A DNA stretch of 60,000 bases, from the NCBI RefSeq assembly GCF_037975245.1, contig NC_092580.1, positions 29,541,501 to 29,601,500 on the forward strand. Reading direction: 5' to 3'. The translations under genes were made by a program, and so were the position numbers. Positions 31,780 through 46,100 of this stretch are shown in pieces. A model generated the notes under the pieces. That model searched no databases, had not been told where the DNA came from, and saw only the letters and a program-made list of their open reading frames with translations. Source of the stretch: Apostichopus japonicus (lineage: Eukaryota; Echinodermata; Holothuroidea; Aspidochirotida; Stichopodidae). How positions within the stretch are numbered: the first letter of the stretch is position 1; each line of letters starts with the position of its first letter.

Positions 31780-33110
31780 TCCCCAAACCCTCTTGAGATG
31801 GAGGGGCTAAAGCCCCAACTTTTCAAGCGGAAAACATCTTTTTGTTCTCTCATAATGGATAATCACCAGATAGCACCAAATTGCATCTTATGACCCTTAA
31901 TTATTTAAAACATTATCAAAGCAAAAGGGTTAATTTCCATATTTTGTGTGTAATTTTTGATCTGCCCCAATTGAAAACATAAATATCCGACAGACTAAGC
32001 CCGAAAATTCTTGAACATAAAGTTACAGTTGCAAAATATAGCACCAGATTGCATCTAAGGTGCCTTAAGTAATCAAAAGAATTTCATGGGGGGGGGTGAC
32101 ACCACCCCTCCCACAGGAAGGCATTCACAAAGAAACATTGTGTCCTCTTAATAATTGCTGTACCCCCAAGATTGAAATATCTGGCGACGCCACTGACACT
32201 CTGCTAGCCATACACTTTAAGCAGAGAAAATGCTGGGTGTACAAACTCTGACATACATATGAAACTCAGAGTCCAGCCATGCTACCTTCAGGTTTATCAT
32301 TTTTTTTCTTTTTATTGTTATTATTATTTTGCAATAGTACTAACATTGTTCATACAAGAATTTTACACAGCTTTCTAAATATACACAAATGAGAAATAGC
32401 TTAGCATCCTACTTAACAAGCTATTTCTTGTTGAGAAAGGAACTCTAAGCCAACTGTTCATTTACACTTGACTATTAGCTTTGATGCCATGAAACCCGTA
32501 TAAAGAATCCTGTTGTATTGTGACATAAATCTGTTTTAAAAGGGCTTGAGATTTGAGGAAGTATTGGTGGAAACAATACAACTAAATCTGCGGAATGTGT
32601 GACATAGTAACCATTGTGGATTAAGTTGATAAAAAGTTTTCTCTACCTTATTAAAAACAGTGTATTAAAAACAGAAACTTAGTGGGAAGTAATACAAATT
32701 TTTGAATAGCAAATAAATTCTTAACATTTATCAGGATTCACCAAGGGCGTAAGAACCGGGGGGCTGGGGGGGCGCCAGCCCCCCAGTGAAAAATATGGTG
32801 GGGCGGAAGTATCATTCCGCCCCCCGCTCCGCAAGTCAGAAAACCCCTTTTTCATTTCCAAATGAGAAAAAAATCTCATTTGGAGCACCAAATTACATCT
32901 AAGGCCAGGTGAAAATGCAAAATTATTTACAAAATGGAGTGGGTGTTGAAGTGTGCTATATTGCACCAAATTGCATCTGAGGCCACCTGGAAATGCAAAA
33001 AAAATCCAAAGGGGAGGGGGACACCCCCTCCCCGTAGACCCCTCCCCCAGGCCAGCTGTCAGTCTTCAGCCCCCCCACTCAAAAGTACCTTCCTACGCCA
33101 CTGGGATTCA
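31780..33110. repeat. Cluster of G/C-run repeats ending in CGCCACTG
   Basis: CACCAAATTGCATCTNAGG-like phrases recur at 31876, 32042, 32887 and 32965. G-runs with matching C-runs occur at 32085-32112, 32757-32830 and 33015-33085. Two members end GCGACGCCACTGAC and CCTACGCCACTGGG. Probably non-autonomous dispersed repeats of unknown class. Confidence 0.6.
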
Positions 33111-33119
33111 CACTAGTGA

Positions 33120-33960
33120 CATCAGGATTACAAGTTCTGTGCTATACCAACATATCTCAGCCATAACTAGTTGGCGATCCTTCTTTCAACTGTAAGCAAT
33201 GCTGGCTATACTTAGGCTTCCTTAGGTTGAATTGCTACAGTATTCCATCACTCTTTGTTCAAATATGATTGGTTAGGTAATACCTCTACTCAGGTTATTT
33301 ATGCAATCCACTGTTCTATTCCCTTTTCAAACATTACAGTGGTCTATAATGTTAACCAGAGATGTGTGGAAAATGAGTCTTCAGCAAGTTCAGCTTTATT
33401 GTTTACAGAAAGCAAATGATGATTATAAATGACAGTTTTACTGTAGGGACAAATATTTTAACAACTTTAGATCAACTTTTTCTCAGATCAAAATATATCT
33501 GTTACATCACAAACTGACACAGAGACATCGAAAAGAGAGTGACTAATAAATCAAGTAGAACTTCTTTTAGAAAATCTTCTTGATGCATGAAAGAACAAAA
33601 CTACTAAATCCAACAAATGGAAACTGTAAAATGCAAAGGTACACAACAATCACGAGATGAACAGTGGTAACACATGGGTGAGCACAGACAATCCGTGGGG
33701 GTGGTTTTACGAGTCAGTACCAAGAATTGTAAAAATAATAAGGATTCTGGAAGGGTCATCAAAAGGGCTTATACTTAAAGGGATTGACCTATCAAATGTC
33801 AATGTCACATATCACACTGTAAGTGAATTTAATTGACCCTATTGATTATATTTATTACTCCTTGGACGGAAAATGGAAAAGTATAATCTGAATTTAATAG
33901 ATCTTTTTGCTAAAAACATCTATTTATAAAAATGTGTGTCAGTTTTTCCTTTTCTTTTTT
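33120..33960. other. Sequence upstream of the gene 2 ATG exon
   Basis: No coding sequence or recognised repeat. It ends in a pyrimidine tract with ttcttcag at 33959-33966, read as a splice acceptor. Confidence 0.4.
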
Positions 33961-33974
33961 CTTCAGAATTGATC

Positions 33975-33989
33975 ATGGTAGAAGTATGA
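33975..33989 (+). CDS. Upstream mini-ORF overlapping the gene 2 start
   Basis: ATG GTA GAA GTA TGA. Its stop overlaps the main ATG as ATGA (33986-33989), an arrangement that allows reinitiation. It exists in the mRNA if the acceptor at 33966 is used. Confidence 0.4.
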   Translation: MVEV

Positions 33990-34102
33990 AGCATGAATTA
34001 ATTGGAATTATACTGCTCAGTCTTCTTTTGTCTTCTAAATTGGGATTAACATCGAATCCTTCTATGCCATGCTGTGAGTATGATCACAATCAGTGTCAAG
34101 TG
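33986..34102 (+). CDS. Gene 2 exon 1: signal peptide
   Basis: ATG to CAAGTG, then gtaagt. Thirty-nine codons: Lys/His/Glu, a Leu/Ile core, probable cleavage after the SKLGLTS region, then the CC..C cluster. Confidence 0.75.
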
Positions 34103-37100
34103 GTAAGTTCAATTTATAACAGATTCAATTTTGATGTGTGTTTGTTTTAATTGTTAAGTGTACATGTATGTACATGTTTGCTTATGTTGTAACTCCTGCT
34201 CAAAGATTGTAATGCTGGGCCCCTGAACTATATCTGATGGTAGTAATGTTGGAGCATCATGTACATATGACAAATTTGGGTTATAAGCACCAACTAAAAG
34301 ACTTGCAGTACATACTCACATGACTTGCAGATCCTCACAGTTTTACTCAATTAAAGCAGAACATGAATGTAAAGGAATAAACCTGTGGCTGACGTTATGA
34401 TCCACCTAAAGGGAAGACATTGCACACGGTGAAACCCAGAGTCTTTGTAGCTATTTGTAGGTATCAGCCAATGCAGGTGACTTGTTTTTGCAATCTTTAC
34501 ATTTAGGAAAATGGTTCACACTAGTTGGTCTGTAATGTCACCATGGCACATGTTTCTCAAAAGCTTTACAGCCTGCTCTTTGGCTGTGCAATTATTAAAC
34601 TGTGAAGCTTAATTTGTTTGTACTTTTCTAGTTGAAAAGTGCCACTAATTCTTTTCAAGTCAATGTCATAATCTTGCTTTATATTCTGATTTTATATCGT
34701 ATACTGATGACTTGTGTGAGCAACATAATATTAATTATAAATAATAATTTTGTTAAATCATTATGTTGAATGTTTTATGTCCCTTACATCCATATTACGT
34801 GAAGACATCATTGCCAATATTGTCATGCATCTCTCACTTACCGTCAATGGTTCATAAGTTAGGGCTAATGAAAAGCATCCCAACTACCCAAAGCTTCTCT
34901 TTCTGAGTCTCAGGTGGCAGCACTAAAGTTGACAGGTTCTTTATTCCCTGCATATTTCCTGCTTGCTCAAATAATGAGAGAAAAAGTACTTAATTAAATT
35001 CCATAATTTCAAACAGCTCAGGCACAAAATACACAATATGATGATGATGATGATGTGATCAACTTGGTTCCATGCTTATCCAAGAAGAGTTTCAGGGGCC
35101 CTAGGTCAAGAGTGAGACCTGGGGCCTAGATTCGTCCTAACTTCATCCAGACATTTGAGCCAAACCCTTGGGGATCCCTGGTTTAATGAATCGCTTATTG
35201 CTAGTATACACCTCTGCAGGTCAAACCAGAATATGAGGATTGAAGCATTAACTGTAAGATAAAAATATATATGTATACAGTAGGAGGTATTAAACTGCAT
35301 TACCTCATCTTTGCACATGTATAATTGGCAAGTTGTGAAAATTAACTTACAATTAAGAACTACTTCATCATAGGCAAACATAGGCAAACAATAGGCAAAC
35401 AATGCCCAAATGTGATGACATGGGTATTAATTGTACATTGGCTTTAAGTTATTTAGTACTATGTACAGTAAAGATCACAGCTACAGACTACATGTAAGTT
35501 CCACTATTTGAGGGCTTGTACTTTTTCAGCGTGACTAGTTACTAACAATCTGTAGGTTGAATGGAATTTTGTAAATGAGCGGAATGGTTCTATGGGTTCA
35601 TTGAAGTGATTCTTAAGAAGCTTTGAAGTCCACATCAATGGCTGCTATGTTATAAGCTAAGATATAGGCACAGAACTTAATCTGTGAACAACACTGTCGG
35701 CTTTAGTCCTCTGGCTACAGTACCCATGCATTGCAAAGTGGCAAGGGTAATAAAAAGTACTTTCCCTGACACAAATATATTACTCTTTCAATAATACAAA
35801 AGAAGTGAAGAGTTTGTCTTGTTTTTAGTTTTGACAATGAAAAAAAATTGTTTTGTAAAAGCTATGATAAGTCCTTTAATTCAAGCATATAAATGTCAAT
35901 TACTAAAATGGAGATACAGGTCACCATTTTATAGTATATTTTTGTGTAGTCACATATTCTTGATTTGTTACTTGACTTCGCAATAAATGAATTGTGACTT
36001 GAATTGATTTGACAACATATGAACAGTGACTTGGACTGGATCCAGTCACATAATGAGAAAAGATATATGCAACTGATGATAAATACATCATTAATATTTT
36101 AATATATATTCTACACTTCTTGAGCCAGGATTGTTTAGATTGGTTTCTTGAAAGTGCTATATAACATTTCCTTAGCATATCTATATCAACAGTTAACTTT
36201 CTAATCTCTTCTTTGGGGTATGGGGGGGGGGCATGAATTATGCAGTGTGTGCTTTGTGCTAATATGTGGAGTGAGAAATAAAAAGTTGGTGCTCAGTTTA
36301 TATTCAATCCTGGTATGATTGTTATAAATGATGGTATAAATGTTTTGGTTCCCCTGCAGGCTGGGGCACAACCATGTCTTCTTCTGAGGGGAACAAAGAA
36401 ACTCAAAGGGCTCAATTCCCCCACACCCCCCCCCACTTTGCCACTGACAGAGAATTCAAAAATACTATAGAACAGAACATACCGGTATATACAAGTAACT
36501 ATACAAACGCAACAGTTGAAAAACTGTTCCACATTTTTTCAAAACATGCAAAATTTTGCATTTACCCATTTTACCCAAATTTCTCAAGTTTCCCCCTCCA
36601 GTTAAACCCCTCTAAATGATGGTACATCAATTCCCCTCTTCCATCCCCATAACAAAAGTGGTGGTTGCCCCCTATACATATATACATATTCTAGCTCTAG
36701 TCGGCCAAGGGTACTTTTTTCATTTTTCATGATTTCCATTTACTTTCATTTATGTGTAACTGGGAATGGCAAGGGGAAAGTAAAGTTGCTGTACAATCCA
36801 GTGGCAAAGTTATTACTTATTGGCCTATGTTAAGTAGCAATGCAGCTGGTGGTCACTGATGCATGTCATCCACTGGACCCACATCACTGCACAAAACTTC
36901 CTTGTTGGACCTTAGCCATTGTTGTGTTTTATGGCCTATACCTACAGTATATAACTTGCCATAGTATAACTTGCTATACTATAATGTTACTATATAACTT
37001 ATATCTGATATAAATTTATCAAACATATAGCAAGCTATAGTATCACCTGTTATAGTATAAGATTAATTAAGATAAATATATCTTATATAATATAACAAAT

Positions 37101-40100
37101 AACTTGCTGTAAAGTAAAACTTGCTATAGTATAATGTTATATATATACTGTAACTATACAATATTTAAAATATATAACTTGCTATAGTATAATTTGCTAT
37201 ATGATGCTTTTTAACATATGTTCTTATATAACTATGTAATATATAAAAAAATATACCTTTCAATAGTAAATATAACTACCTTTAGTATCAGTTACTTTTA
37301 TATTTGACTTGAGCAACTTGGTTTGCAATCATTTGAATATGCACCCTTTAATACCACTACAATAACAGTTTACCTGCCTCAGGCAATAGGCCCTCGCGGT
37401 AAATCGCAGGATATTTGAGCTGTGTAAACTACTTTTCCACGCTTGTTTCCTTTGCTAGGCTTGGCGAGTTGATAACGTAACACACAGGCTAACGTTCGAG
37501 ACTTTAACCTTGAAGTAAGCAGTGGAGAAAAATGAATGGCAGTCAATTACTGAAGGGCGGATTTTTAAATTGCTTAGTAAATGACTTGTGACTTAATTGA
37601 CTTAATAAAGAAACATTGACTTGTGATAAAATCAGTTAACTTCAAGTGATTTGACTCGACTTGGATAAAATTAAATTTGACCTGTGACTTGACTTGACTC
37701 TAGAGACAAATTGCATGCAACTTAATAGACTCGACTACAAATGACTTGGTTACAACACTGAGGTCACCTATGTATTTGATTTGGAGTAGATCCCTTCCAG
37801 CCTTGTCAAGATCTTCCACATTGATTCTTACCTTCACCTGAGATATATACAATTTAGATTTTTAATCAACAGCACTTTCTAACAAACAATTTTGCATGTC
37901 TCTATCATCCGTCGTTAAGTACTCGGTTCTCGTCACCCTGTCTTCATTCAGTTTACTGTTTACATCATGAGATCATACATATGAATGGGACAGGACATAT
38001 ATACTACGCGTAATAGTATTATACCATTGAACCTGCATGGGGAATGTATGTGTGGTGTGTAACCTATCATGACCATGGATTGTGATTAACAATGAACGAT
38101 CTAGTACTGTAATTAGTTCAATGTAGCTGCATTCAGCTGATGTGCATTAGAAATTAAACCAAAATATGGACAATGAAAATTTACACTCAGCCTGACTCAG
38201 GGACAATATGGTTATTTCTTGTTATAGACTTACAGGACTAAGTTACCTGGAGCACTTTCTTTAACAAGCGTATATGGAATGTACCGTATAGTATATTATT
38301 GATATAAAGGGAGATATATTTCTGTCTTATAGGCTGATGTACATAGGAATTTAAACTAAAATGCAGATGAAGAAAAATAAAAACAATGAGGGACACTGAG
38401 GGTTATTTCTTGTTTTAGACTTAAGGATGCTTTTACACTAGATCAGAATCATATCCCCTGATGTTATCAGACGATCATCTCTCCATGGGGTAAACTTTTG
38501 CATTCTACATCTACGCATCTACACTTGAGTCGAACTCTGATCCTCCCACGCTATTTACCAGATGTTGGTAAACAAATCGGATTGAAAATGTGTCATGTGC
38601 TGCCGCAGATCGTGCAGTACGTATACTCCAAAACTTTGGTTGTCATGGTTGCATAGCCTTAGGGGACAATACTACGCTATAATGCACGGCCCGCACACAC
38701 TCAATCTACATAGAAGTTTAATAGCACATGCATGATATGTAGTACAGGCAGCAACACTAGCTAAACTATCAAGATGGAGATTCAAAGGCTAGTTGCTGTG
38801 GCAGTTATACGATGGCCTAGTGTTATATGCTTTCTATTTCTTGTTATAGACATCACAATTGATATAAAGAGAGATGTCTGTCCTATAGGTAGTCATGACC
38901 TTGGTGGAAAAGGCATTGCTTCTAAAAGCAGTGTAACAAAGTAGGTAATTGGATGTTGTTACTGAACCACACATTTCTAATAGACTAAGGTATGCGTTGC
39001 TGCAGTTATTAACAACAAATTTATTGCAAGTGACCTTCTATTGCACTATCGCTCAATGAAGTTCCAAACAATATGAAAACCACAAACTTGAGCTAGTTTG
39101 GCAAAGTAGTGAGGTGTGCTGCAATGCATAAAAAGAATGTTTAAAAACTGCAGATATAATGAGCTAAACAAGTATTTTATCTCTACGGCATGCATTTACT
39201 GGTCAGTGTGGCATACAGCTATTTGCATGATTCAGTTGCGGTCAGTTTTGGAAAAACAAATTTAACCAGTGCTTATAGACCATCCTGATCATCACAATTG
39301 TACAATATTACCCGCAGGTGTGTTGTTTCAGTGCTATATAGCTCTCCACAGACATGAAGCAAACTTACTGAAACTTTACATACAGTATGATCAGCTCTTG
39401 TTTACTTAAACACTTGAATATTGCTTGACCATTGCTAAGTGTAGTGTCAGATACTGACCTTACCCTTAAAAGTTGATAGGCCTATATATCAATCATAATT
39501 TTGACAAATTAGCCTACAATTTCATCAATCAAAGATGAAAGTTACCACCCTTTGTCTGTATAGTCTCGACATCAATGCAACTAAAACCTTTTAGTTTCAA
39601 TTGTATCACTGGGTATTAAAACCTTTATTATATTGCAGGATGTGCTTGTTTCCAAAGTCACAGTGGATGTAATATATGTTATGTAAGCCCTCTGTCATGG
39701 TGAATATAGTTCTCTACTAACAAGTGGATTGCAATTTACACAGTCATTTTTGCATGCTATGACTTCCAAACTAAAGAATAAAATAACAAATAGAAATTTA
39801 ATGTTTTTGCAATTTATATCATTCTTATTTCTCAATTGTTCTGTCAAATGTTTTAACTTTTGCAGCAGTTCACAGTTTATCAGTGAAGAATATAATTGTG
39901 GCACACAAAAAATTTAGTTTTAACATTCCACATTATGTTTTGCAAGATTTTATTATTTGTATTCAACAAACTAAATGAGTGGTTGTCATTTGGTGAGCAG
40001 TGTAAGGAAAGTTTGGTTAGGAGAGGGATCCTTCAATTCCTTTAAAGCATATATTCCAGATCATTTTAACCTCTGAAGTAAAGTTGATGTTTAATATAGT

Positions 40101-43100
40101 ATCAAACGTATATCTGCAACCTTAGATGCAAATACTAGTATATTTTGGGCAATGGTACATCTCCTACCCCATCCACACATCTTCACTTTTGCCCTTTCCC
40201 GTTCCATTGAATATTTCAATACCTCAGTGTCCTCCATGCACTTGAAGGTATCAACTATGCAGCTACTAAAAAATTTTAAAATATCGATGTGTGCTCTCTC
40301 AGTAAGATCAAGTTGAAAGAAGTTTCATTGTAAGACAAGGAACCTAAACAGTATTGATGCAAAGTCTGCCCTTCCCCTGCACCAAATAATTTATTTCAAA
40401 GAAAATGCAACTTGAGTCCCAGCCCCGAATACTGTGTCCTTAAAAAAGAAAAGAAGATACCTCTAAAAAGGCTCTGTTCCTAGGCAGCCTTCTTTACCCT
40501 CAGCCTATAACAGCATACCCAATAAGTACCTTCCTATCCCTATCCCTTGAGTGTATCCCTTATGTGTACCTGTTGGATTTTATAGGTTCCTGGAATTTCT
40601 ATAGATTTGCATCAAACTGAATCATATATACATATTGCAATGTTATAGTGAAAGCCTGAAACTAGCCTATATTCTAGGCCCATATGAAAGGGATATTTGT
40701 CTCAATTAACATGTAGTTAAATGAAACCAAGTTTAGAATCTCCACTAGGTAGAGATATTAGGCCTCTTCATTATGTCTTTTAATATTCTGTGATGTCAGA
40801 GAACCATCCTCCACTCGAGTCCCCCCCACCCCCCACTGCCCCACCTCCATCTGCATGTCACTTCCCACTCTATAATGTCTGCTAAACCTAGAATAGACAA
40901 TTTTCCTGTTTTCCAATATACCAGACATTCCATGCACCCATCCAAAGTCAATAGCTCAATGGAAGTTGATTCGATCGTTAATTCTGTTAAATAACTACTT
41001 TCGCTATACATGTAAAGCATTGACAACAATATGCATTGAGCAAACGTTTACTACAATGTACTGCAATCAAATACGGTTGTGTACATTGGAGAGCTCTGCA
41101 AGCATAAAACTGTGAACTACTTTTGTGCATTAACCTTAGAGAGAGAGTTCAAATTTGTTGCACCTATTCGTTGTAATTTACCCTGAAGTAAATACTCTTT
41201 GTTAAACTATAGTTCCACATAGCCAAGTCTTAATGTACCATTCTTGTTTGCCTTTGCCCTTTTCAGACATAATGGCTTCCACCATGAAAAATCTTTGTAC
41301 TTATTAAAGGATAAAAGTATGCCCCATTGCAAAAACAACAGTAGACACAATTTCATTCATGCATATAATAGAACTAACAGGTAAAAGAATAGTATTCCTT
41401 TGCTAATAAATTGTGGATATGGCATTTGAATTGTGCTGACCCAAAATTGCTCATGAAAATTGCAGCCATACGAAAATAGAATGACCTAGAACCTGTTCTG
41501 AATTGACGTACCGCAGAGAAACATTGAAGAACAGAAATTGGAATCGGCTCCAATAACATAGGTCATTCTCCCATGAGGTATTCTACAGACAAACTGGAAA
41601 AGTTCAAATTGCAAATCTGCCAAGTCACTCCTTTTACAGAGAATGACATCAAACTAGATAGGAAGCCCGAATAACAAGTAAATATTTGACTTGATCAAGT
41701 CTCCCACAGGTGGGATTATGCGCATCAAGCGCATATACTGGTCTTAAATACTAAATGGTTGGAAACAAATTTTGTGATCATTGCATATGATCTTTGCCCT
41801 TCATTTCATCATAACTGAAAACTCTACAGAAGGCCCTGTGTTGGGCCCTCGCATTCAACAAACATATTTTTCCCAAACAACTTTGGTTCACCATCATTCA
41901 AACGTTAACTCCACAACATTTCAGCAGATTTGGAAAATTTATAAAAAAGTTTTATACATGTCTCCTCACAACCTTAGCACCTCCTTCTACCATGCCTTTA
42001 AAGTCCTGGTAGTAAATTAACACTGTGTGTCTTCTATGACCAGAACCCCCCCCCACCCACGGTCACTGCTTTTCCTTCTTATTCTACATTTCAAAGTGTC
42101 TCACACAGATTTTCTTGTGGAAAAGTTTTCCCTTGAATTTAGTCCTTGATTATTTGCAATCATTGGAAGTTTTCTTTCCTTGGATTCCTAGGAGTGTTTG
42201 CAGTTTTTCTACAGCCCGATAAGTGTCCTTTTTTCGAAAGGGAGGGTTTTTGAGGACTGTTTTCCTAGCTGCGTTCCCACTCTTAGTTCTCTTTGCGGGG
42301 GTAGCAGTTCCTTGAACTGCTTAGTTTTTTCCCGCCATTTTTCCTCCCCCACCTTACAGGTGTTTCGTTGTATTTTCATGTTCATTTGCATGTTTACTTG
42401 TTTTTTCCTTCGCTATTCCTATCTCCTCTATTGCTCTCTTGTGTTCTTTTTCAGCTTGTGGGTTGGTTTTGTTTAGGCCACTTTCGTTTCGTATTTTGTA
42501 GGCCGCCAGCCCCTAGTGAGGGGGCATTGCTTGGTATTGTTACATATCTCTACTCACTGTTAGCGTACTTCCCTCCCCTTGTTTATCTCCCGTTCTCTTG
42601 TTAATTTGCATTGTTTCGTTAAGCTTTAAGAGTTAGTCTTTCCTTCATTTGGGGTGTGTCAGTATGTCACGTAACCAGCTGAAGTGCATTAACTGTTCGG
42701 TGTTTCGACCAGGGAGGGCCTGGGACGATGATGAGCTGTGTCCGAAGTGTAGATGCTGCACCAGATGGGACCTTGCCTGGTCTGTATTAAGTTTTCCCCA
42801 GCCCAAAGGCAGGAAATAGACTCCTGGTTGATGGGCCTACGTAGTAAACTTCAAGACTAACCCAATTGGTATCCCAGGAGAAGGGAATAATGGAGAGAAG
42901 AGGAAGAAGAGGAAGGAGAAGTGTTGAGAGAGGTAGAGGAAGGTGTCCGAGATAGGGCTGAAGGAGAGGTGGAGATAGAGAAGGAGAGAAAGAAAAAGAG
43001 AGAGAAAGAGTATCCTCCACGGCCCGGCGACATCCGGTATGATTACGGCCAAGGGCAAGGCAGGAGCAAGGGCAAGGCTCCTGCCAAGAAGAGACCGCCT

Positions 43101-46100
43101 AAGAAGAGGCTCCGTGTGACCGGAATTGAGAGAGGGTCTCAGTCCGGATCACGTCTACAAGACACTTCGAACTCTCCAAGAGCTGGGCTGGATCGTCAAC
43201 GAGAAAAAGTCCCAACTGACTCCAACCCAGACGATTCATTTCCTTGGGGCGATATTGGACTTTCCGCCGGGGTCGCCCGGGTCGTCAGAAGAGAGGATCA
43301 GTGTGGTCAGGCCTACCCCGCAGCAGATCATTTCGCACCAGGAGTCACCAAAACTGATGTGGCTCCGAGTCCTGGGGCTCATGGCCAGCTTGGTCCATGT
43401 GGTACGCCTTTGCAGGTTGCACAAGCGACCCCTACAACTGCACCCACAAACCCCACAGATTCGGACAATACATACAACACCAATCCACCGGTCGGAGGAG
43501 ACAATTGGAGTCAGGGGATACCCTTCTCACCAGAGCTGCCAATGACCTCAGTAACGACAGACACCTTGCTATATGATGTGGGGCTCATTGGAGCAACCGC
43601 ACAGCCTGAGGGACGAGGTCCCCAACAGAGAAAACACTCCACATCAACATTCTGGAGATGATGGCAGTCAAGATAGCCCTGGAGCCCTTCAACGAACACA
43701 TACAGGGCACAATATTTACAGACAACACCACAGTGGTGTCCTACATCAACTGACAGGGGGCACCCACTCAGAGAAGTTATGCTGGTTAGCGTGTTAATGG
43801 CCGCCTAGGACTCCGACATGATCCTACGAGCTTTCCACAATGCGGGCAAACTCAACGTGATGGCAGATGCCTTGTCCAGGGGACACAGATCCCAACGAAT
43901 GGACGCTGGAACAGGAAACTTGGACAGAATTTTATCCATCTTTGGCAAACCAATGATATATCTGTTTGCAACACACGCAAAAGCAAACTCCAGACCTTCT
44001 GTTCCTGACGGTTCCATTCCCAGGCTTACCACACGGACGCCATACATATCCCCACCATTGTGGATGATCAGCTAAGTTCTCAGGAAATGACGCAACTCCA
44101 AGGCCAGGTTCATTCTCATAGCCCCGTTCTAGCCTCGCAGGCCCCTTCGAGGAGATCCCCAGCTCCTCATGGACGTCCCAGCGAGCCTACTGGATACACC
44201 TCACCTATTGTCCCAGAGACGGGGGACACTCTCCCACCCAGACATCTAGGGGTTACAGTTACTGTAGTTGCTTGGCAGCTTTCCGGACTTCCCTACGACA
44301 GAGAGGCTTTTCGGAGGCCGCTGCTGCGATGGTAGCCGACGCTAGAAAAAGAACGACTGAGGCGGCTCACAATTCCGGTCTGCGGAAGTTCGGACAGTGG
44401 TGCCGACCTAGGCAAATGCTGCTTGCTGAGCCCTCTTTAGCGCAAGTGGCTGAGTTCCTCCTTTCACTCTTCTGAGAAGGCAAACAGTTCTCGACAATAA
44501 AGAATTGCAGGTCGGCGATCAATTCCATCCACCAGGGCTTCCCAGACGGCTCCACGCCTGGCAATAGCTCAGATATCGCCCAGCTCATCAGGGGCATGGC
44601 TAATCGACGCCCACGAATCAGACGTCTAGTCCCCTCCTAGGGGCTCTCAGCAGTACTGCATTCCTTGGCAAGGCCACCGTATGAACCAATGGCGAACGCT
44701 GCCCTGGGGACCTAACAAAGAAAACACTATTCCTCATCGTGGTGGCATCAGCGAGAAGGAGGAGCTGCCTCCCTGCTTTAACAACCAAGCAGAACCATAG
44801 CAGATCTATTCGAGAGCCATGGGGTGAGGATAGTCCCAGACCCGTCTTTCATTGCTCAGAACCAGGTCCTTACCTTCTTGCCTGGGGACATCTTCATCCC
44901 TGAAATCAAAACCATTTCATCAGTGGCCGAGGACAAACGGTGGTGTCCAGTCAGGGCATTGAAGTGGTATCTTAACAAGACAGAGAAATTCAGACAAACA
45001 ACATCTCTTTTCATCCAACCACGAGCCCCTTACACATCGGCCTCCAAGGATACCCTATCTCGATTGCTAGAAGAGATGATCCGCCCACTCACAAGGGTGG
45101 CTACCCAGCCAAGAGCTCAAGACATCAGATTGGTCTCAGCTTCTATACAGCTCTCTTTGCCGGTATAACCGATAGAGGACAACCTCAAGGCGGCAGTGTG
45201 AAAAATACCGACTACGTTCATCGCCTCTTACTTATCTGACACTCTAAAGGCCGAGGCGGCATTTGGTAGTGCAGTGATGCGAGGTCTGGTGGGTACTACA
45301 GTAGGTCCCACCCCTCAGGCCTCCCACCATTGAGCAGTGCCACTCGGTACTAAGGTTGTGAGGAGACAGGTAAAGGGTGTAAAATTGCTAGTGACTCAAC
45401 TGCTGTTCTGTATAGGTACTGTAATTATGCTTTAAAGTGCTATAGAAAAATGAACCTACTGTAGGTGTATCAAATTGGAAGCAATGCTTCACTATCTGTG
45501 CTAAGAGGAGATGATGCCGGGGTAGGAGAAGCAAAATCCCAGATACAATTTAAAGACAATTTTAAAAAGAAAATAGCCAATCAAAATTTAAGCCTCTCAT
45601 GTCAAGTATGTTTTGTTAAATTCTGGGTGTAAAACATATATTCTAGCTGTTGTTGTCATCCCAATAAATCATTACAATTAAGTGAGAGGAAAATATTTGT
45701 ACAGCTGATGTATGTCTCACAAAGGTAGGGGAGGTGATTTTAGCAAAATGCATAAAGCTTGTACTTTTCTTTCATTTAATGATTTTTTCTACTTTAAATT
45801 ATTGTTTGATAATTCACCGTGAAGGTGCCTACAGTTTGAGATGGTAACTCATTGCTATGACCCAAGATTGAGTTATCAGAATAAGAAAACTTAAACAGTT
45901 TAAGAAAGTCTAACCTACTTACTTTCCATTATACATAAAGAGAGACAACTAATAACCCTTCCTAATTGTGCCATGTTGGGACCACTTGGTGTGGAATGGC
46001 CCATTTACTGAAGTGGGCCAGAATCTACCACCACTCAGCCTGAAGAGCCATTGATTGTGAGACGTGTACTTCAATTTTTATTTAGGTAATTTTTTTGAGG

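Larger units (their letters stand above)
34103..42180. other. Gene 2 intron 1, first part
   Basis: About 8 kb without convincing exons. It holds a GAT run (35040-35055), GACTTGTGACTTG-like degenerate repeats (35960-36040 and 37575-37740), a C-run at 36430, an AT-rich TATAACTTGCTATAGTATAA array (36950-37270) and a local duplication (38135-38425). The rest is plain. Confidence 0.45.
42660..45300 (+). mobile_element. DIRS-like tyrosine-recombinase retrotransposon, decayed
   Basis: The order is a zinc-ribbon-like N-terminal ORF, a Glu/Lys-rich region, an RT C-terminal part, RNase H, and a tyrosine recombinase, all on the plus strand within gene 2 intron 1. RT fingers and palm with the catalytic box are missing, so there is an internal deletion, and frames shift repeatedly. 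Ends were not found; T/C-rich sequence from about 42190 may be its 5' leader. Confidence 0.85.

Noticed and set aside
42787-43058. Minus-strand Leu/Ser/Pro-rich frames
   Set aside because: Shadows of the Glu/Lys-rich part of the DIRS element on the other strand.
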